Assembly: GCF_001039355.2 (NCBI RefSeq)
Contig: NW_019775572.1
Span: forward strand, 83,072-147,071
Length of the DNA stretch: 64,000 nt
Direction of reading: 5' to 3'
DNA from: Lingula anatina
Lineage: Eukaryota; Brachiopoda; Lingulata; Lingulida; Lingulidae
The notes under the pieces were generated by a model. The model ran no database searches and was not told where the DNA came from. It was given only the letters and a program-made list of their open reading frames with translations. A program made the translations under genes and the position numbers. Of this stretch, positions 37,301-52,700 are shown in pieces. Positions within the stretch are counted from its first letter, which is position 1. The number at the start of each line of letters is the position of its first letter.

Positions 37301-37354
37301 CTGAAAGTGATGAAAGAAAGGGCTATCAAACTCAAACAGGTGCACAATGTGTGA
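34329..37354 (+). CDS. RBM12: RNA-binding protein 12 (RBM12/RBM12B family), frameshifted in this assembly
   Basis: Nuclear RNA-binding protein with five RRM-type domains and an intronless coding region. The start is supported by RRM1 at residues 1-80 (VIIRLQGLPWTANALDIRKFF, IPDGGVHIIGG, LLLSSKAEMQN), which closely matches RBM12/RBM12B N-termini. A long Arg/Gly/Asp/Gln-rich low-complexity linker covers about residues 90-575. RRM2 (MELSNMPFTVRYDDVSKFF) is near 583-655 and RRM3 (LWLELSNLHPS) near 702-775. RRM4 (FLQGLPYDAEDSDVREFF) and the C-terminal RRM5 (LHASNLSIEANKVDILDFF) lie in another frame. The first frame runs 34329-36692, and homology switches to the -1 frame near the G-run at 36577-36580. 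With one base restored the protein would be about 1008 residues, close to RBM12B. The break is likely a sequencing error. Confidence 0.88.
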
Positions 37355-40300
37355 AAGTTGTGAAGGTAAATATCCTAGGAGTTGAAGTGTTTTAATTGAA
37401 TCATAAAAAATTTGATTTGACACTGACTGCCTTATATTCTAGACGGACAGATTGACCTTTTCCTTGTCAGATGAACTGCACTTTTTTGTACTTAGTACTG
37501 TAAAATCATAAAGTTGTCCCCAAATATGTATATATTTCTTTTTAAAAAATTCCGTTACATCTGTGGTCTGCTTTTTGCTGATTAAAAAAGTAATCAAAAC
37601 ATGAAAGGGGTCTTTTGGAGACAGAAGAAAAGGAATTTAGTCTTCTTCACAGTCACAGGTATAACTTAATGAGTTGACCAAAGATTATGGCAAACCTAAA
37701 AGCAATATACCACAAAAAAAAAATAAATAAATAAATAAAATAAAATAATAATAATTATTATATAAAAATTATATATATGTAAGGATATTGCTGCCAGATT
37801 GATTGAACTGTGCAGTATATTTGTTTGGAAGCCCTGGCAAGCTCAAGCTTCAAGCTAATACATATGGAATATGAATTCAGGAAAACTTTGAATGTTTGGT
37901 GTAAGCTCTGGCCCACAGCGTACTGTTGGTGGATTGGATTTAGTCATGTTTTACAAAGAATTGACATACTTGAAACTGTTCCTGTAAAATTTTCTTCCCT
38001 GTGACTTTTCCCTTTGAATTGACTTGCACTTATACAGAAACTGCTACGGAACTTTTTGACCATATTCAGTTCTTGATTTATGAAAAAATATATAAAGACA
38101 ACATGCACCACAGCGTAGACTACTTGGCAGATTTTGGACTGTGTGTTAGTGCCCTCAGATAATCACTCATTTCTTCTCACTTTACTTGGACTGGCCACCA
38201 GAAGACTGACAGTATTTCCGTCTGTAGCCCTGTTTTTCTTTTTGCCAGGCGCTTAACTTATCAATGAGGATGACTATTTTTGCCAGTTGATGATGGGGAG
38301 GACAATGATCGTTTTGGATGAAAAATGAAAGAAATGTGATATCTTTACCCTAAGTTTCTGTTAGTCAGTTAAATGCAGTTTTTTTTTCAGTGTATGGGTA
38401 AGTAATTATTATAGTTTTTATAATATATGCATGATTTATCATTTCTTCTTTCTTAAATCATTCAAATATGATTGCTTGACCCTGCTATTTTACAAGAAAC
38501 TCATCATTGAAAATGTTCATTTGATTGGTGGCACTTTCCTATCCAGAGAAAATGAATAAAGATGTCTGATTGGCTAAATAATTTACAGCTGAAATGAAAT
38601 GGAAATGGATATCTGAGAGGTTGAATTTCAAATTGATCACGAAATTATGTCTGATTGGCAGAAAACTCAAATTGCTGCTGTGTCTGAGATGGAAACTGGT
38701 GACTGATTGCTTGAATTCTCATCATCATCAACAATGTGACCATTGGTGCACCCAATTCTTGACACTTCCTCCAATCCACACAGAGAAATAGAGTTTTTAG
38801 AGTTAGATTTAAGACTGGGACTACTCCCATCTTGCACGTCATCAAAACCAGGTTCCTGAATTCTAAAACAACAAAAAGAATGTCTGTTTGGTGGTAACCT
38901 AGACCAATGACATGAAGGAGAAGTAATAGTTTTGGATCCTGTACATACTGCGACATGTTACAAGTGACTGTGACAGTAAGATATTGGATAATTTTTCTGC
39001 CAGTGGGGAAACTTCATTATACTGATGGATCAAAGTTTAACAACTATTTTCCAAATATGCGTGTGTACACATTGAATAAATAATTTCAGGAAGTTACAGA
39101 AATATATATATATATTTATTTTGCAGAAGACTTGGATTGCTGAACAAACTTATCACTTGATAATTTTCAGGTCTTTTTCTTTTCTGCAAAAAATTTGTGA
39201 CCAATCCAGAAGCCTGAATAACTAGAAAGATCTTCAACCAAGAGTGGAAAAGATATGTGACAGTAAACATTTGAAAGAATATTGAATTTTTTAGAAGCTG
39301 ATCAAGGATGTGTGATTGTACTGGGACAGTAACAGCTGGACTGGTTGTTCTGGTTAAACGGAAGATGGCTTTTTAAAAGTAGAAACAAACTCCCAGCATA
39401 AGTCAAAGATTGTACTGAGCTGGATTTGTACACGGTGTTGAGGTGGGAAGAACAAAGGTTTAAGAACTTAAGATTAACCATTCTCAATCAGCATTTCCAT
39501 TGAATAAATCCTTTTCCATTTATTTATTTATTTATTTATTAACTCTTGGAAAAAGGGGAATGGCTGCTTGTCTTGTCCAATAGGAACTGTTGTACTTGCA
39601 AGGAACTGATCAATTTTCATATTCAAGGATGCTCTGTAAAAAAAATAAAAACTTGATTGACCGTTGAATACACGGCAGGGCATGAAAAGGATTTTCACTT
39701 ATGTGAATTTTGGTATATACTGAGGACTTACATTGCTGTAATCTGGTGAACTAGAGTAAAAATCTTCAATTGGCCTTTGACAAGGATTTGCAAATGGATT
39801 TTTTTTTTAATTTTATTTATTTATTTTTTAACAAATTTAAGAGAGGGTATGGTCCTTTATGGAATGCAGAAATATTACTGAGTATCTTCACCAAATTTTG
39901 ATCATGAATACTGATGAATAGAGAAAGGGTCATGACAAAACGACGATAAATGAAAAAGATCCACATATCAGTGAATGAACTGAACAAGCAAAGGATACTA
40001 GACAACTTCTGTTGCATATATTACTTCACAATATGTGCTGATTTATACCTCTGTTAAGGGGTACATTAAATTTCTTATATTGGTATATGTTATCATGACT
40101 GCACAAAGCTTGCCGTGACAAGCAAATGGCTGTAGTATTGGAGTATATTATTTATTTATCTTTTTATTTATTTATTTATTCAAGCTGTAAATGTTTGATT
40201 TTTATTCTAATTAGAAAGTCAGTATTTAGATATTACTCACATTTCACACTTTTTTTATACAGTATTGGCGTCACTTTGTTCCCAATTAATATAGTATTAA

Positions 40301-43300
40301 AAAATGATAATTGCTCTTTTCAGGCTGAAAGCACTCTTAATGTGATCGATTACTTAATGTCTAGGGGGAAGAAGATCAGCCATTGACTTTAATGTTTTGT
40401 TTTTGATTAAGGAAAAAGTATTACTTCTAGAACCTTTACTAGTAGTTTTTGATATAGGATTTTTCTGAATAGGAAAAAAGCTTAATGTGAATTGTACATA
40501 TATATATATATATATATTGGTATTTCAATGTTTTTGATATGTAACTGTAATAATTGGAGCATTGTTAATGTAGTGGTGTAGAAGAAAATATTATGCATGT
40601 GGTGAACCTATTATTATTATTAATGAGCAGTGCAGTTTTCTGTAATTCTTACTATGAATGTTGATATGTTATACATAGTAGATATTTCTCCAAAGCTGCT
40701 TTGTTAGCATGGGGAACAAAATGCACTAAGGTCAACAATTGGATTTTTGCATTGTAAATGGAGCATTAATTGGTTGTCAACCCAATATTTTCAGAAAATA
40801 TGTTTTGCATTCATTGTGTAATGTGTTAGAACTTGCATGGGTGGTTGTGGTGAGGGTGTGGAAAATAACCTTTGACAAAGAGGTTTAGTTTTTGCCTTTG
40901 TTGCACTGTTAGTTTGCAGACAATGTCAAAATGTCATGGAGGGATTTTGATAACATTTCAGGATAGGTCAGAAATGAACTAAGAATTGAATTTGTGATAT
41001 CAAAAAGTTTGTGTTAGAAGTGAAAAGTTAAAGATTTTCTCAACAAGAATACATTATGATAATAGATTATGATATTGTTTTTTTTTTTTTTTTTTTTTTT
41101 TTTCTTGTAGTTAAAGAAATTTATCTTCACTAGGAAAAACACAAAGGTGAAATTATGAGTCTGCCTTACCCACCCCCTCCCTAAAAAATGGATCCACCAA
41201 TGTTGAACTACATTGATTTGCCAACAGCCTTGGTCTGGGCTCAAATACTCCCCAGTACCATGCCATGTACCAGTGCCATGTACATATTATGTATGCAATG
41301 TGCAATTCCTTGATGCCATTTGCTATTTCATGAAGGACAAATTTCTTGGATCAAAATAAAGCAAATTTTGTGAATTAAGTATATCAAATTTAAAAGTTAT
41401 AAATTGCATGTGTTATGAAAAGGAAAAAATATTTTTTAGTTAACTAGAAAGCTTGTTTATGATTTGAATGAGTGGATAAAATAAAGTAGAGGTTGGGCAT
41501 TGATGGGCTGGCAGATTAGGAAAATGTGGAAGTTCATTTCTAAGAGAATTTTTAAAAAAATTGTATTATTTGGCACCAATAATTTGCCTCTGCCTTTAGG
41601 GAGAAATGTATTCCTAGACTATTAAGGAATAACCCAGTATTAGTGTTAGATTAGAATGTGCTTTTAAAGCTTTGTTAGATGTTGCGCACAGAGCTGAAGG
41701 CAATTATGTTCACCGAAGTTTTGATGAATTGCCAAATGTTTTGAGTTTAATCATCATTGCTTAATTGGAAAATGTTGCTGTTATAGAAAAAAACAGTTTC
41801 TTTACAACTTTATTGTTACACTTTTGTTTCTGGTTAACTGCAATAAAAGAAGTAGAAACTGAGAAGTCTTGTTCTTGTTAATTTTAAATTTTATTATCAT
41901 TATTTTGTTTTATTTTATTATATTTTTTTATTATATTTATTTATTTATTTATTTTACAGACAGCGTGTCTGCACGTAAAGTCATTACTTTTGTCTGCTAT
42001 TGTCATCATCATGCACTTAAATAAAAATATATTTTATAAAATATTCAGTAGACTCATGTAAAAACAAATACCAGTACTTGATACCACAATTCCCAAGATA
42101 TAAAAGTAAATTATGGCAAAAAATTAAGATGCAAGATATACACATAAAAACCAATTATGAATAAGATAATCATGAACAAAATTTCCTAAAAAGATGTTTT
42201 TTTTTTTTAACTTCTTCTTAAAGTTATCATTTGATTAAATTATGTGAATATAAATTGGTAACATATTTCATTGGACCAGCTGACTTACAAAAAGATGTCC
42301 CCATAAGTTTTAAGACACATTTTTACAGGTTTCGATAACAGTTAATCTACTGTTTGCAAATTTCTGCTAGTAGGAACATAGTGAATAACTGAATTAAGTA
42401 AGTTAGTGCCACTTTATAAAAAGCACATCTCACAATTAACGCAATAAGTGGATAAATATGTGACCTATCTCTTCAAAATTACTTGAGTGATTCATAAAGA
42501 TACAATACACTTAAAGTTCAACAAATTTATTTGACCATTTTCTTTGAAGAAATGCAGTGTAGGTTGTTCACAGTTACAGTGCATAATTTAAAATTGGTGG
42601 TGATTATATATGCTGTTGAGTATTATGTGATATTGCACCAAACTTGACAAAAACCCTTTTTTTTTTTGTGCACTGCCATTTTTAACACTAAAAGGAAAAG
42701 CATGTTACTTGTTATCCTCAAACTCATATTCTATTAATTAATTGGACCAAATAACAGTTCAAGTTTGAATGGTGGCCTAATTATTTCTTGAAATAGTTGT
42801 TTTTAATTTTTTTTTCATTTACCTAAAAATCTTGGGTTTCAGGACCAAAAATCCATGGAAAGAAACCCTCTATATGTCATTAAATGTAGGCACATAAGTG
42901 ATCATAAGCTCAGCACCAGTGCTATTTTTATACTATTCCTTCTTTTAAGAATATTGAAATATTCTGTGGGATTTAAAAAGTAGCAGTGTCTGCAGATGAA
43001 AGAAAGACATTTTCAATTAGTGCATGGAGTGTTGGTTTTGTTTGAACTCCAAATGAAAAAATATAGACCAAGAACATCGAAAACAATGGTTCAATTACCA
43101 CTTGTTATGCCTTTTCCCTAAAACAATTTGATCTTTCGAACCAAAGCCTACAATAGAATCCATATGAATTTGCATCCTACTTAAATGTTTGTTTGATCTA
43201 TCCTTTTAATAAGCGTCTTTTATGTACTTTAGTCCACTTGTAAAATTGGAACATTTTGGCTCGCTTAATGCATTGTTCTAATATTTTTGTGGGCTTTTTG
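37355..43300 (+). other. RBM12 3' UTR and intergenic DNA before SNX16
   Basis: About 6 kb without a recognisable reading frame. Candidate polyadenylation signals include AATAAA near 39075 and 41842. TTTA-type microsatellites occur near 39520-39540, 40140-40180 and 41930-41955, and a poly-T run lies at about 41079-41103. The extent of the 3' UTR cannot be fixed from sequence. Confidence 0.5.
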
Positions 43301-43748
43301 TTTTGGAAGGAGAATTCCTTGTGATTGCAGTTGTTGCGCCGCCAGTTGAAGTGCGCACCTGCTGTCGCACCTGTAGCATTGTGATTAGTGTTGATTACCT
43401 TTTTGTCTGAGAAGCCATGGTTGCCGTGTGAGGGTGACTAACTCTTATATTCCTCCAACACGGAAATTATGACTACCACCAAGATACGAGGTTTTGATCA
43501 GTCGGATTCGTGACAGAAAAATACATCATTGTCTCGGTAATTCAACCAAATTGACCCAGTAGGGACATGCAGCAAGTTTAAACGAGGACACGGATCTTGT
43601 AGTCTAAGAGTAGACTTGTTATGTGAAAGAAGACAAAGTAAACATCGTGTTTTGTCTAGCTTCTCAAGACTGTGCTAAACGTGGCAACTAGTACTGTTTT
43701 TATACAGCTGTGTATATTTTATTCGAGGAAACTTATTTTTAATCTAAA

Positions 43749-46700
43749 ATGACGACAGCTTTTGTTCCACACAGCATTTACAGGCGGGAAGCCAGCACAG
43801 GTAACGCAGCTAGCACATGTCCGAGTTCAACGACAGATGGCGCGGCGAAAAGCCAATCAGCTGGTGATGATATTGATCAAATAAAACCCGCAGCTGACAA
43901 CACGCAACAGACTGTCGCAGTCAAAGCAACGGTGCTGAGACCGGCAGGCTTTAAGCCGCAGTTCGATCTAGGCTACAGCGGATCATCAAGATCAGAGTCC
44001 GTTAAGCCAAGGAGAATCATGTCACGGACAGGTTCGGAGAGCGAGGGGAGTCAGGGCGCCACCGGTGGGGGGTTGGACTCCGAGGTCGACCCCCTGTTAA
44101 CGGCAGGGGATGGTGAGAGTAGGTCCTCTAAAGAATCGGAACCAGAATTAAGGGCCATGGCATCTGGAGTTGAGTACAGGCCCCGCAGTGATGCTTTTCA
44201 TTCACAAAGTGAGCGACTACAGGAGAATCGAGAGGAGTCGGACAATGCAGTGTTTGAACTGCAGGCTCCAATCAAAGGATTTGAAGTCATGGAGGCAAGG
44301 GCAAAATTTACGGTGAGTTTTATTATTATTTTTTCTTTTTTTTTTGTTTTTCTTTTTTAATTTTGCTTTCTTTTTTTCCTTTTTTTCCATTTCCATAATT
44401 ATAGGCAATTTAAAAGAATAAATGAAATGTTATGAAAGGCCCAGTAGTAGCTATATAATATTTTATTAAGCTAATAATTATACATAAAATTGTACATAAG
44501 AAATTGCCATGTTTCTGTGGGAGCACATCAAATTGAAATATAAAATCTTTATCATAAAATGGTTAAATATTAAGATGTGAAAAGAATGATTAAATAATTA
44601 TAATGTATTGAAAAGACAAATTAAAAATTAGAGTTAAAATTTTAGTTGTACTTTATTTTATTAAAACCAAAAAAAAAGAAAAGAGAGAATTTTTATAAAA
44701 TAAAATAATAAAAAAAAAAGTTGAAAGTCTTGTATTGCATGTTCAACCAGTTTAAAATCTGATTTTGATATTTTGGGGGCAGGCTGTTTACTAAGGCCAT
44801 TATTGTATTTACTGCATCTACCGGGTATAGTGACCTTACAACAACTCCATTTCACCACATTAGAAAGTTCAAGTCAGTGGCAAATGATTACCAGTAGGCA
44901 ATAAAGAAATGTTAACATTAAGACAAGGGCTGGTAAATATTGGTTCTATTCCTAGACCTGTGGAAGAAACCTCCCCCTTATAACAATGATTCAAAGTCAC
45001 ATGAGTTACTTTATGACCTGGCTCTTAAATCTTCACCTTTAAGACTGAAAAATAATTAGCCTAACCCTTGAAGCTTATATAGATTAGATCTAAGTATAGT
45101 AGCTGGCACTATGGCTTTGGGAGATAACCTATTTTGTCTCCTAATAAACAGTACAAGGTATATGCAGCATAGTAATTTTAGCAATTTATGATTACATAAT
45201 TATAAGTGCAAAATCTAATGAAAAGGCTATGTGTATATTATATATAGTAGGGAAATGGGTACTTGAAACTATAAACATATAGTTACGTAATATCAACAAC
45301 AAAATCTATTTACAAAGCTATATTGTGGTAGAAATGGGAACATTTGATAAATAGTAAATATTGGCATTGCATTCATAAATGCTTATGAAATGAAATTAAG
45401 GAGGAGGATATCAGTTTTAAAAACCAAACTAAAATTACCTAAAATTCTGGGCGTTTCAGGAACCAGTGCTTTTGACTTAAATGTAATTGGGGTGATATGG
45501 ACATTTGGGGGACAGCGCGCTGTGCCGAAGGTTCGCTGTGCCGAGGGTTCACTGTGCCGACAAAACCGGAAAATTGGTCTAAAATTGGCTAAGTTTTTCC
45601 GGAGCCCCAAAATCAAAGGTTCGCTATGCCGATGGTTCGCTGTGCCGAGGGTTCGCTGCGCCGAAAAAGGCTACCCATCACCCATTGTGCTTGTTATGTA
45701 ACGTGGCGAGCAGTGGCCTTTCTTGAAAATAAACGAGTTTTAAAAGTTCTCTTCTTCCATCCGTACCATTTGAATTTGTTAAAACTGCGCATTGAAGGTT
45801 TATCCTTATGGACATAAACATCTTAAATCGCTTTAAATAATCAGTTCTGTAAGTTAATTTATTAATTATTTTTGGCACTATGGGCGTCACCCACATTTAG
45901 GAAATTACTGACAAGAAAACATTCTCTAATTATTTTTGGCGAACTTGTTGTAGTTATTGGGTGTGTGTAAAATTAACATCTTTTTAAAAACAATCGGCAT
46001 AGCGAACCCTCGGTATAGCGAACCTTCGGCTCAGCGAACCCTCGGCATAACGAACCTTCGGCATAGCGAACCCTCGGCACAGCGAACCTTCGGCATAGCG
46101 AACCNTAAATAATCAGTTCTGTAAGTTAATTTATTAATTATTTTTGGCACTATGGGCGTCACCCACATTTAGGAAATTACTGACAAGAAAACATTCTCTA
46201 ATTATTTTTGGCGAACTTGTTGTAGTTATTGGGTGTGTGTAAAATTAACATCTTTTTAAAAACAATCGGCGTAGCGGAATAGCGAACCTTCGGCTCAGCG
46301 AACCCTCGGCATAACGAACCTTCGGCATAGCGAACCCTCGGCACAGCGAACCTTCGGCATAGCGAACCCTCGGCACAGCGAACCTTCGGCATAGCGAAGC
46401 GCACCCGACATTTGGAACTTGAAAATGTCCTCTTTAAACTTGAGATATGGCTAAAACAAATTTAAAGGTAAACTGTGAAAATGCCCCAAAGCCACATTTT
46501 CTATATATCCTCCAAAGCTACTAGTACTTCTCTGTTCCAATTCAGACCTTAAAAACCATTAAACCCCTCAAATAAAAAAGAATCGGAAAAGGCCTAAGTT
46601 AGAGATCATTAATTAGTTATTTTTTTTAAATGGTACGAAACATTAAATCCAAGTGCAAGGACAGGGCTGAGCAATGGTGCATGATTTGGAGAGAATTACA

Positions 46701-49700
46701 CGTTTATTTGGCAGGAAAATCCCAGATTGGATACATTTTTATTCAAAAATTACATGTATGACTACTTAACTAAAACAGACAAAAAAAATGTTCACTCTTT
46801 ACTCTACAATTTGTTCGATGTGGAATAGAATTGATCAATACACATTAATTAATTAATTAATGGGCATACCATGGTATTCATTTTTAATTTAATTTTTTTT
46901 TTTTACAAAAAATTGGTAAGTGTACTGTAAGCCCAAACATTTGACATAAAAACTTCAAAAAGCATTTATAATTTTATTTTATTTATAAGTTTTAGCAAAT
47001 TTTTGATAATTTATTTCTAATTCTTTTGCTTTATTATTATTATTTTATTTTATTTATTTATTTATTTTTTTTTTTTAAGGGTTGACACTCTTTTATAATT
47101 CATTTATATTCAGTATTAATAAATATAAAAATATAGTCAATTTTTTAACTACTTTCTCTTTCAACAATTTATAAAATTACATAGAAGCTCCAGATGAAAG
47201 AAATTGCTAAATCTTGTATTGCTTCATCACCATTTTATATTGTTTGAAGTACTGTCAGTCACTTGACAAATGAAGTGGGTAAAAACTAGTTCCAGTAAGA
47301 TTATTTGAAATGATATATGTTGTAAATAATGGCATAACAAGATACAAGACCAGATTTGGACTGTTGGGTGAAAACAGCTGAATGTTGATGGCTTTTTCCT
47401 GTATCAACTGAGATCATGAGAATGTGCAATATAAGGGTGAGAGCTTCTTTTACTTTTGGAAGCTTCACTCTGTTTTATTTATTTACAGTATTAAACTTTA
47501 ATAATTGGGGGTAAAATATGGACATTTAAAATTTATCTTCCCCATGACACATGTTATGGAGAGTGTAAATTTTATAATATAATATAATATAATATAATAT
47601 AATATAATATAATATAATATAATATAATATAATATAATATAATATAATATAATATAATATAATCTGTAAATATGTATATGGTAACTAATTCATCAGCAAA
47701 CATGCAAAAAGGGCAGTATGATATTCAATAGGGAGTTTAGGATGTTGCATTTTGTGTAACATATTAGGTGGAAAAGTGCTGTCCTCCATTTTTACATTGT
47801 TGTTCCCATGCATGTCTCTGGCAGTGACAGATACAAATGTACCAGAGACTTTGACCAAAGTCATGATCTTATCAGTTTTGACAAAAAGATTTAAAGATGG
47901 ATGCCTGGAGTCTGTTGCTCGCAGCCTGATTGCAATCACTTCAAGTATAATTCATCTTCTTCCAATAAAGCAGTCTACTCAGATGATTTCAAGAGATTAC
48001 ACGAGAAATTGCAATCAAGTGTCTTCTTTCTGAAGTTGAGTTTATAAGTGAAATAGAATAGGGCTCTTCTATTGTTATATGTTTAATGAAAGACATGTAG
48101 GAAGACTTCATTAAATGTCACTGGTTTTGTCTCGGACCCATTATACACAATGTGTAATGGCCCCAGGGTTTTATGTTAAAAGCCTGTGGGATCAGTTTAA
48201 GTTCCAACTTTTAGCTTGTAATGGAAGAGAAGAATAGGACATGTTTGTTGTTGGCTTTCTTAAGTGAACAGGTTAACCAGAGTATAGGAAGGTTAATTAC
48301 ACTCATTACATAACTTATCCAGGTGTGGCCATTACTGACAGCCGTTTGTGAAAACAGAAATAGCATCTTAATGTGGTCAATAAATAAATCATTTTCAACA
48401 AACATGCCAGACTGCTTTTGGAGTAGATAAATGATAGTATCTATTTTATGTTGACTCCTCCGGCATTGACAGAAAACAAGCAGGCATGGTTGTTGACAGT
48501 GAATTTACCTCATGGTCACAATATCATCATATCCACAAGTACCAAGCCACAAATATTTTTGCCACCATGGAAGGTGTGAAAGCCATGTTCTTTCCTTTAA
48601 TTTTAATTTAATATAAATAAAAGATGTCTCAAGTCAGAGCTAAAAAATAATAATAAGTAACTGATCAGTCATTAAGAATTTCATAATTTAATTTTAAAAA
48701 ATGGTAAAAAAAACATTCAATACAAGTTCATGGATGTATTGAGTAATGATTCATAAGTATTAAAATATTGCTTTCTTATTAGGAAAATTCAATTAAGAAG
48801 AAAAATCTTGGATAGAATACCTTTAACCATGTCACTAGCCATGTACATGTAGTACAGATAAATCATACCATCATAGTTAATATTTCACACTGTCAGAGAT
48901 ATGTAGAACATTGTGTGCTTAATAATTGACACCATTCAAACAAACATATCTCCTTTGCACAGTTGGCTCCACTCTTGTTTCATAAAGGACTAAAGTGAAT
49001 TGTTCCAAGGCAATAGTGAATTTTTCTCTTGCAAAAAATATTATTGTATAGATATTGAAACCAGGGTAAAAAAAGAATCGGAAATAACCTCAGAAAGCAG
49101 TATGTTTTTACTACAGATCAATATTCAGACTTAATTGCAGTGCAACTGCATGCTGGAAAGTTTCCCTATAATCTAATAGCCGTTTGCACAATGAACAGTA
49201 CATGTAGGTGGCCTAGCAGGAGTTTCAGCCAAGTGTCTTCTTCCTGTAGTTGTGACAAAAACTTTTTAACACCAAAATGAAAGTGATTTTATATTAGTCT
49301 GTGAACTTAGATTTAATAAAACATACTTCATTCTTCCATTAACTTCTATCAGCTAAGGGAATTTCATTTCATTGCTGCTTTCATCTCTGCGTGAAATATC
49401 AGGGCTTATTCTCAATAAAATGCTTTTTCTACATAGATTGACCCAACTCTTGAGGGGACTCTTGCTGAATGCAATAGATAAACACGCCTCCTCTTGGCAT
49501 TGAGTACATTACAGAAAAGCTGAGGATTATGCGTGTATTTTGGAAACAGAAGAGGAGGCATGTCCATCGGTTAATCTGATTGCATTGAGCAAGAATCCCT
49601 GCGGAGTTGGATCATTCTATTTACGGTAGAGTGATAGTTTTATTCCGAATCAGCATGAAATGAATGACCGTGAAAAGAAAATCCATTAGCCTCTCAACAA

Positions 49701-52700
49701 CACTTTTATAATGATGTCAAATTATTTGAAAATACTTGTACGGAAATTCACTGCTGCAGGAAAGAGAAGATTCTGTGTGGGCACATGCTGGTAAATGATT
49801 GTTAGACTTAGTGCAGTGCATGTAATTTAGGACATAAAAGATGCATTTACAGTTTATTCTGTGACAGCTTAACTTAGTACCATATTATCTATGTAGATAA
49901 TAACGTGTGAATGATTTCTAATCTTAGACCCCATTTCCATAGATTTTTAGATCGATCTATCCCTGTGGGGAGTCTCACTAGATTACTGTCAGCTTGGCCG
50001 GCTTAAGCGTCTGTCCCGCCTACTAAAAGCTGTAAGGGGGTAATTAACTATGGTGCCCGCTCGGCTGACTGCAATTTAGCGTGAACACCCAGGGAGTTAG
50101 GTCAATCTTAATCTTAATCTCTAGATCGATCTAAATCTCTGGGAAAGCACCCTTAGGGAGCCCCTTTGAATCTAACCCTTAATGTCCCATACACTGCCAT
50201 TGTGATTTAGTTCGTATCACCTGCCACGCTGGGCAGTGAAGGTGAAATTAAATTAACTAGGCTTACTGGGGTACTTGTAGTACATACTCAGTAAAGCAGT
50301 CACTATTCAAGAAAAAAAACGCACTCTTAAATTAATTGTCATTTCTTACCATAATAATCTCACCATGCAGATAAAATGACTTTTCTTTCTCACTGATTAT
50401 CATTGTTAATTCCTTCTTTGTCATTGCTGACCAGCTTTATCCCATGATGCAGGAAAAATGATTGAAAGTGGCCTCACATCAGTTGTCAAACTGAGAAAAT
50501 AAAGTCCTTCAAATGCAAGGCTACAGCCTGTCATTTGGCCTTTTGAAAATTCTGTCCCTCTGTCTAGAATTTTGTGGTCGTTTAGTTTTGACACTTTCGA
50601 GCTATTGACTTGTAGTAAAAAGTTCTTTTGTGAAGTCAGCTAGTGATGAGTGACTGCAGCTGGGTGATGATGTCACACATGATGTCATTTTTTAAAATTC
50701 TGTGCATAATGATCCTCACTGAACTGGACTGTACAGAAATGTGCACAGAATTAGCTAGCTAAATATCTGTGAGCGAAAAAAATTTTTTTTCTGTGGAAAG
50801 TTGCTGTGCTATGATGGTGAAATTTATATGGATAGCTTCTAGTTCATCTGATTACTCTGTAGATAATATGCCTGCAGGGTCTTGCAGATTATGAAGACGG
50901 CTCTCTTTGTATGGCTCTCATTCACTGTGCATTGCAAAATAATTTTGTTATCAAAGTTGTACTCACATTTACTGAAAATGATATGAACAAGACTTCATGT
51001 AAAAACGAGGGTCAAATAGTGGTTATCGTTTGTTTGCAAGGTGACAGGGAGATATTTGTCGATGGAAATTGGTTATCATCTGTACGAAGATAGACTGTCC
51101 AATTTGTCTGCCACTATATTTTAACTTCTTGCAGTGAATCTCATTTTAAATGTTTGATAGCTCTCCCTTTTAATAATTTGATTTGGACATAGGAATTGAC
51201 TTTAGAATTGAAAAAAGTAATAATAAAAAGAAATTTACCCAACTCTGTTTTCTGTTTACCTCTGAAAACCCAACCTTCCTTTCTTTCTTTTTTTTTTAAA
51301 TATTTTTTTCACCTTAATTGACGTCTTATATGGGATAAATGCGTCAGATTGCCCCATAGCGATTTCATCTTATGCAAGAATGAAAAAGGTCATTTAGACT
51401 TGCGTAAGTGGAGTCTTTTACATGTGTCACCGAGTCCATTTTGGCATTTCTAAAAAGGTCAAGTAAGTGTTTACTCATTATGGTATTATTCACGTAAGGT
51501 TTTGCACGCAAAAAGAAAAAAGATGAAATCACCCAATCAAATACACTTGTTCTTTACAAAATGGCAAAACATAATGTAGTGTACTTTTTTTCCTTCAATG
51601 ATTTTTTGGGTGGGGTCATATTCCTCCACTCTCAGATACTTTAATGTGATATTTATATATATAGAAGTTTTTTATGCTCAGGTTTTAGTGGATATTTTGA
51701 TAGTATGGTCTCATAAATCATGGTACGTCTGAGAGAATTAGTTAATTGTTAAGAAAATGTTTAGATTAAAAATTGGACCACAGCAAATGTTTGACATACA
51801 AAAAAAAAATAGTAATAAATAAATGAAGGGAAAGACTTAGTAACTAATAACTAATTGTAGTACATGATGTTCGATATAAGATTTTATTAGAAAAAATATG
51901 CAATTATATAGTTATCAATTTTTTTACAAAAAATACAAAACATTTAGTGCAATGACCTTATGTCGTGAACTTTTTTCTTAAGGGAAAATTTCAAATCTCA
52001 GGGTGGCAATAACTGACATTCAAATACTTACTTGACTTGAAGAATTTTCTCTGTTCACACAAAATGAATTTAGCAGAACATGAAGTTTCACTGCTTTAAT
52101 CAATTCACTTCAATAGAATTACTCAATAGATCATTCATGGCTGAAGGCACTACCTGATTTTCTATCTTAAAATGGGACTCTCCCGACCACACGACTTGAC
52201 CTGAATGGGTCACACTATATAACATTGACCTAACGGGTCGCCACGGTGTCACTGTTGCATAGTTTCCAACTACCAACCTGTACCAAGCAATTTCAAAGGG
52301 GATTCGTTTTGTGAAAAGAGGGACTTCTTCTCCATCTCAGTTTACCAAAGTTGAGAGATGATGTAGAACCTAGATCAAATATGGATAGAGTTGACATTTT
52401 TTGTGGGCTGNNNNNNNNNNNNNNNNNNNNNNNNNNNNNNNNNNNNNNNNNNNNNNNNNNNNNNNNNNNNNNNNNNNNNNNNNNNNNNNNNNNNNNNNNN
52501 NNNNNNNNNNNNNNNNNNNNNNNNNNNNNNNNNNNNNNNNNNNNNNNNNNNNNNNNNNNNNNNNNNNNNNNNNNNNNNNNNNNNNNNNNNNNNNNNNNNN
52601 NNNNNNNNNNNNNNNNNNNNNNNNNNNNNNNNNNNNNNNNNNNNNNNNNNNNNNNNNNNNNNNNNNNNNNNNNNNNNNNNNNNNNNNNNNNNNNNNNNNN

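Noticed and set aside
45383-46404. Frames with repeated [13 protein letters not shown]-like residues
   Set aside because: They are translations of the 16-bp tandem repeats of the foldback element, not a gene.
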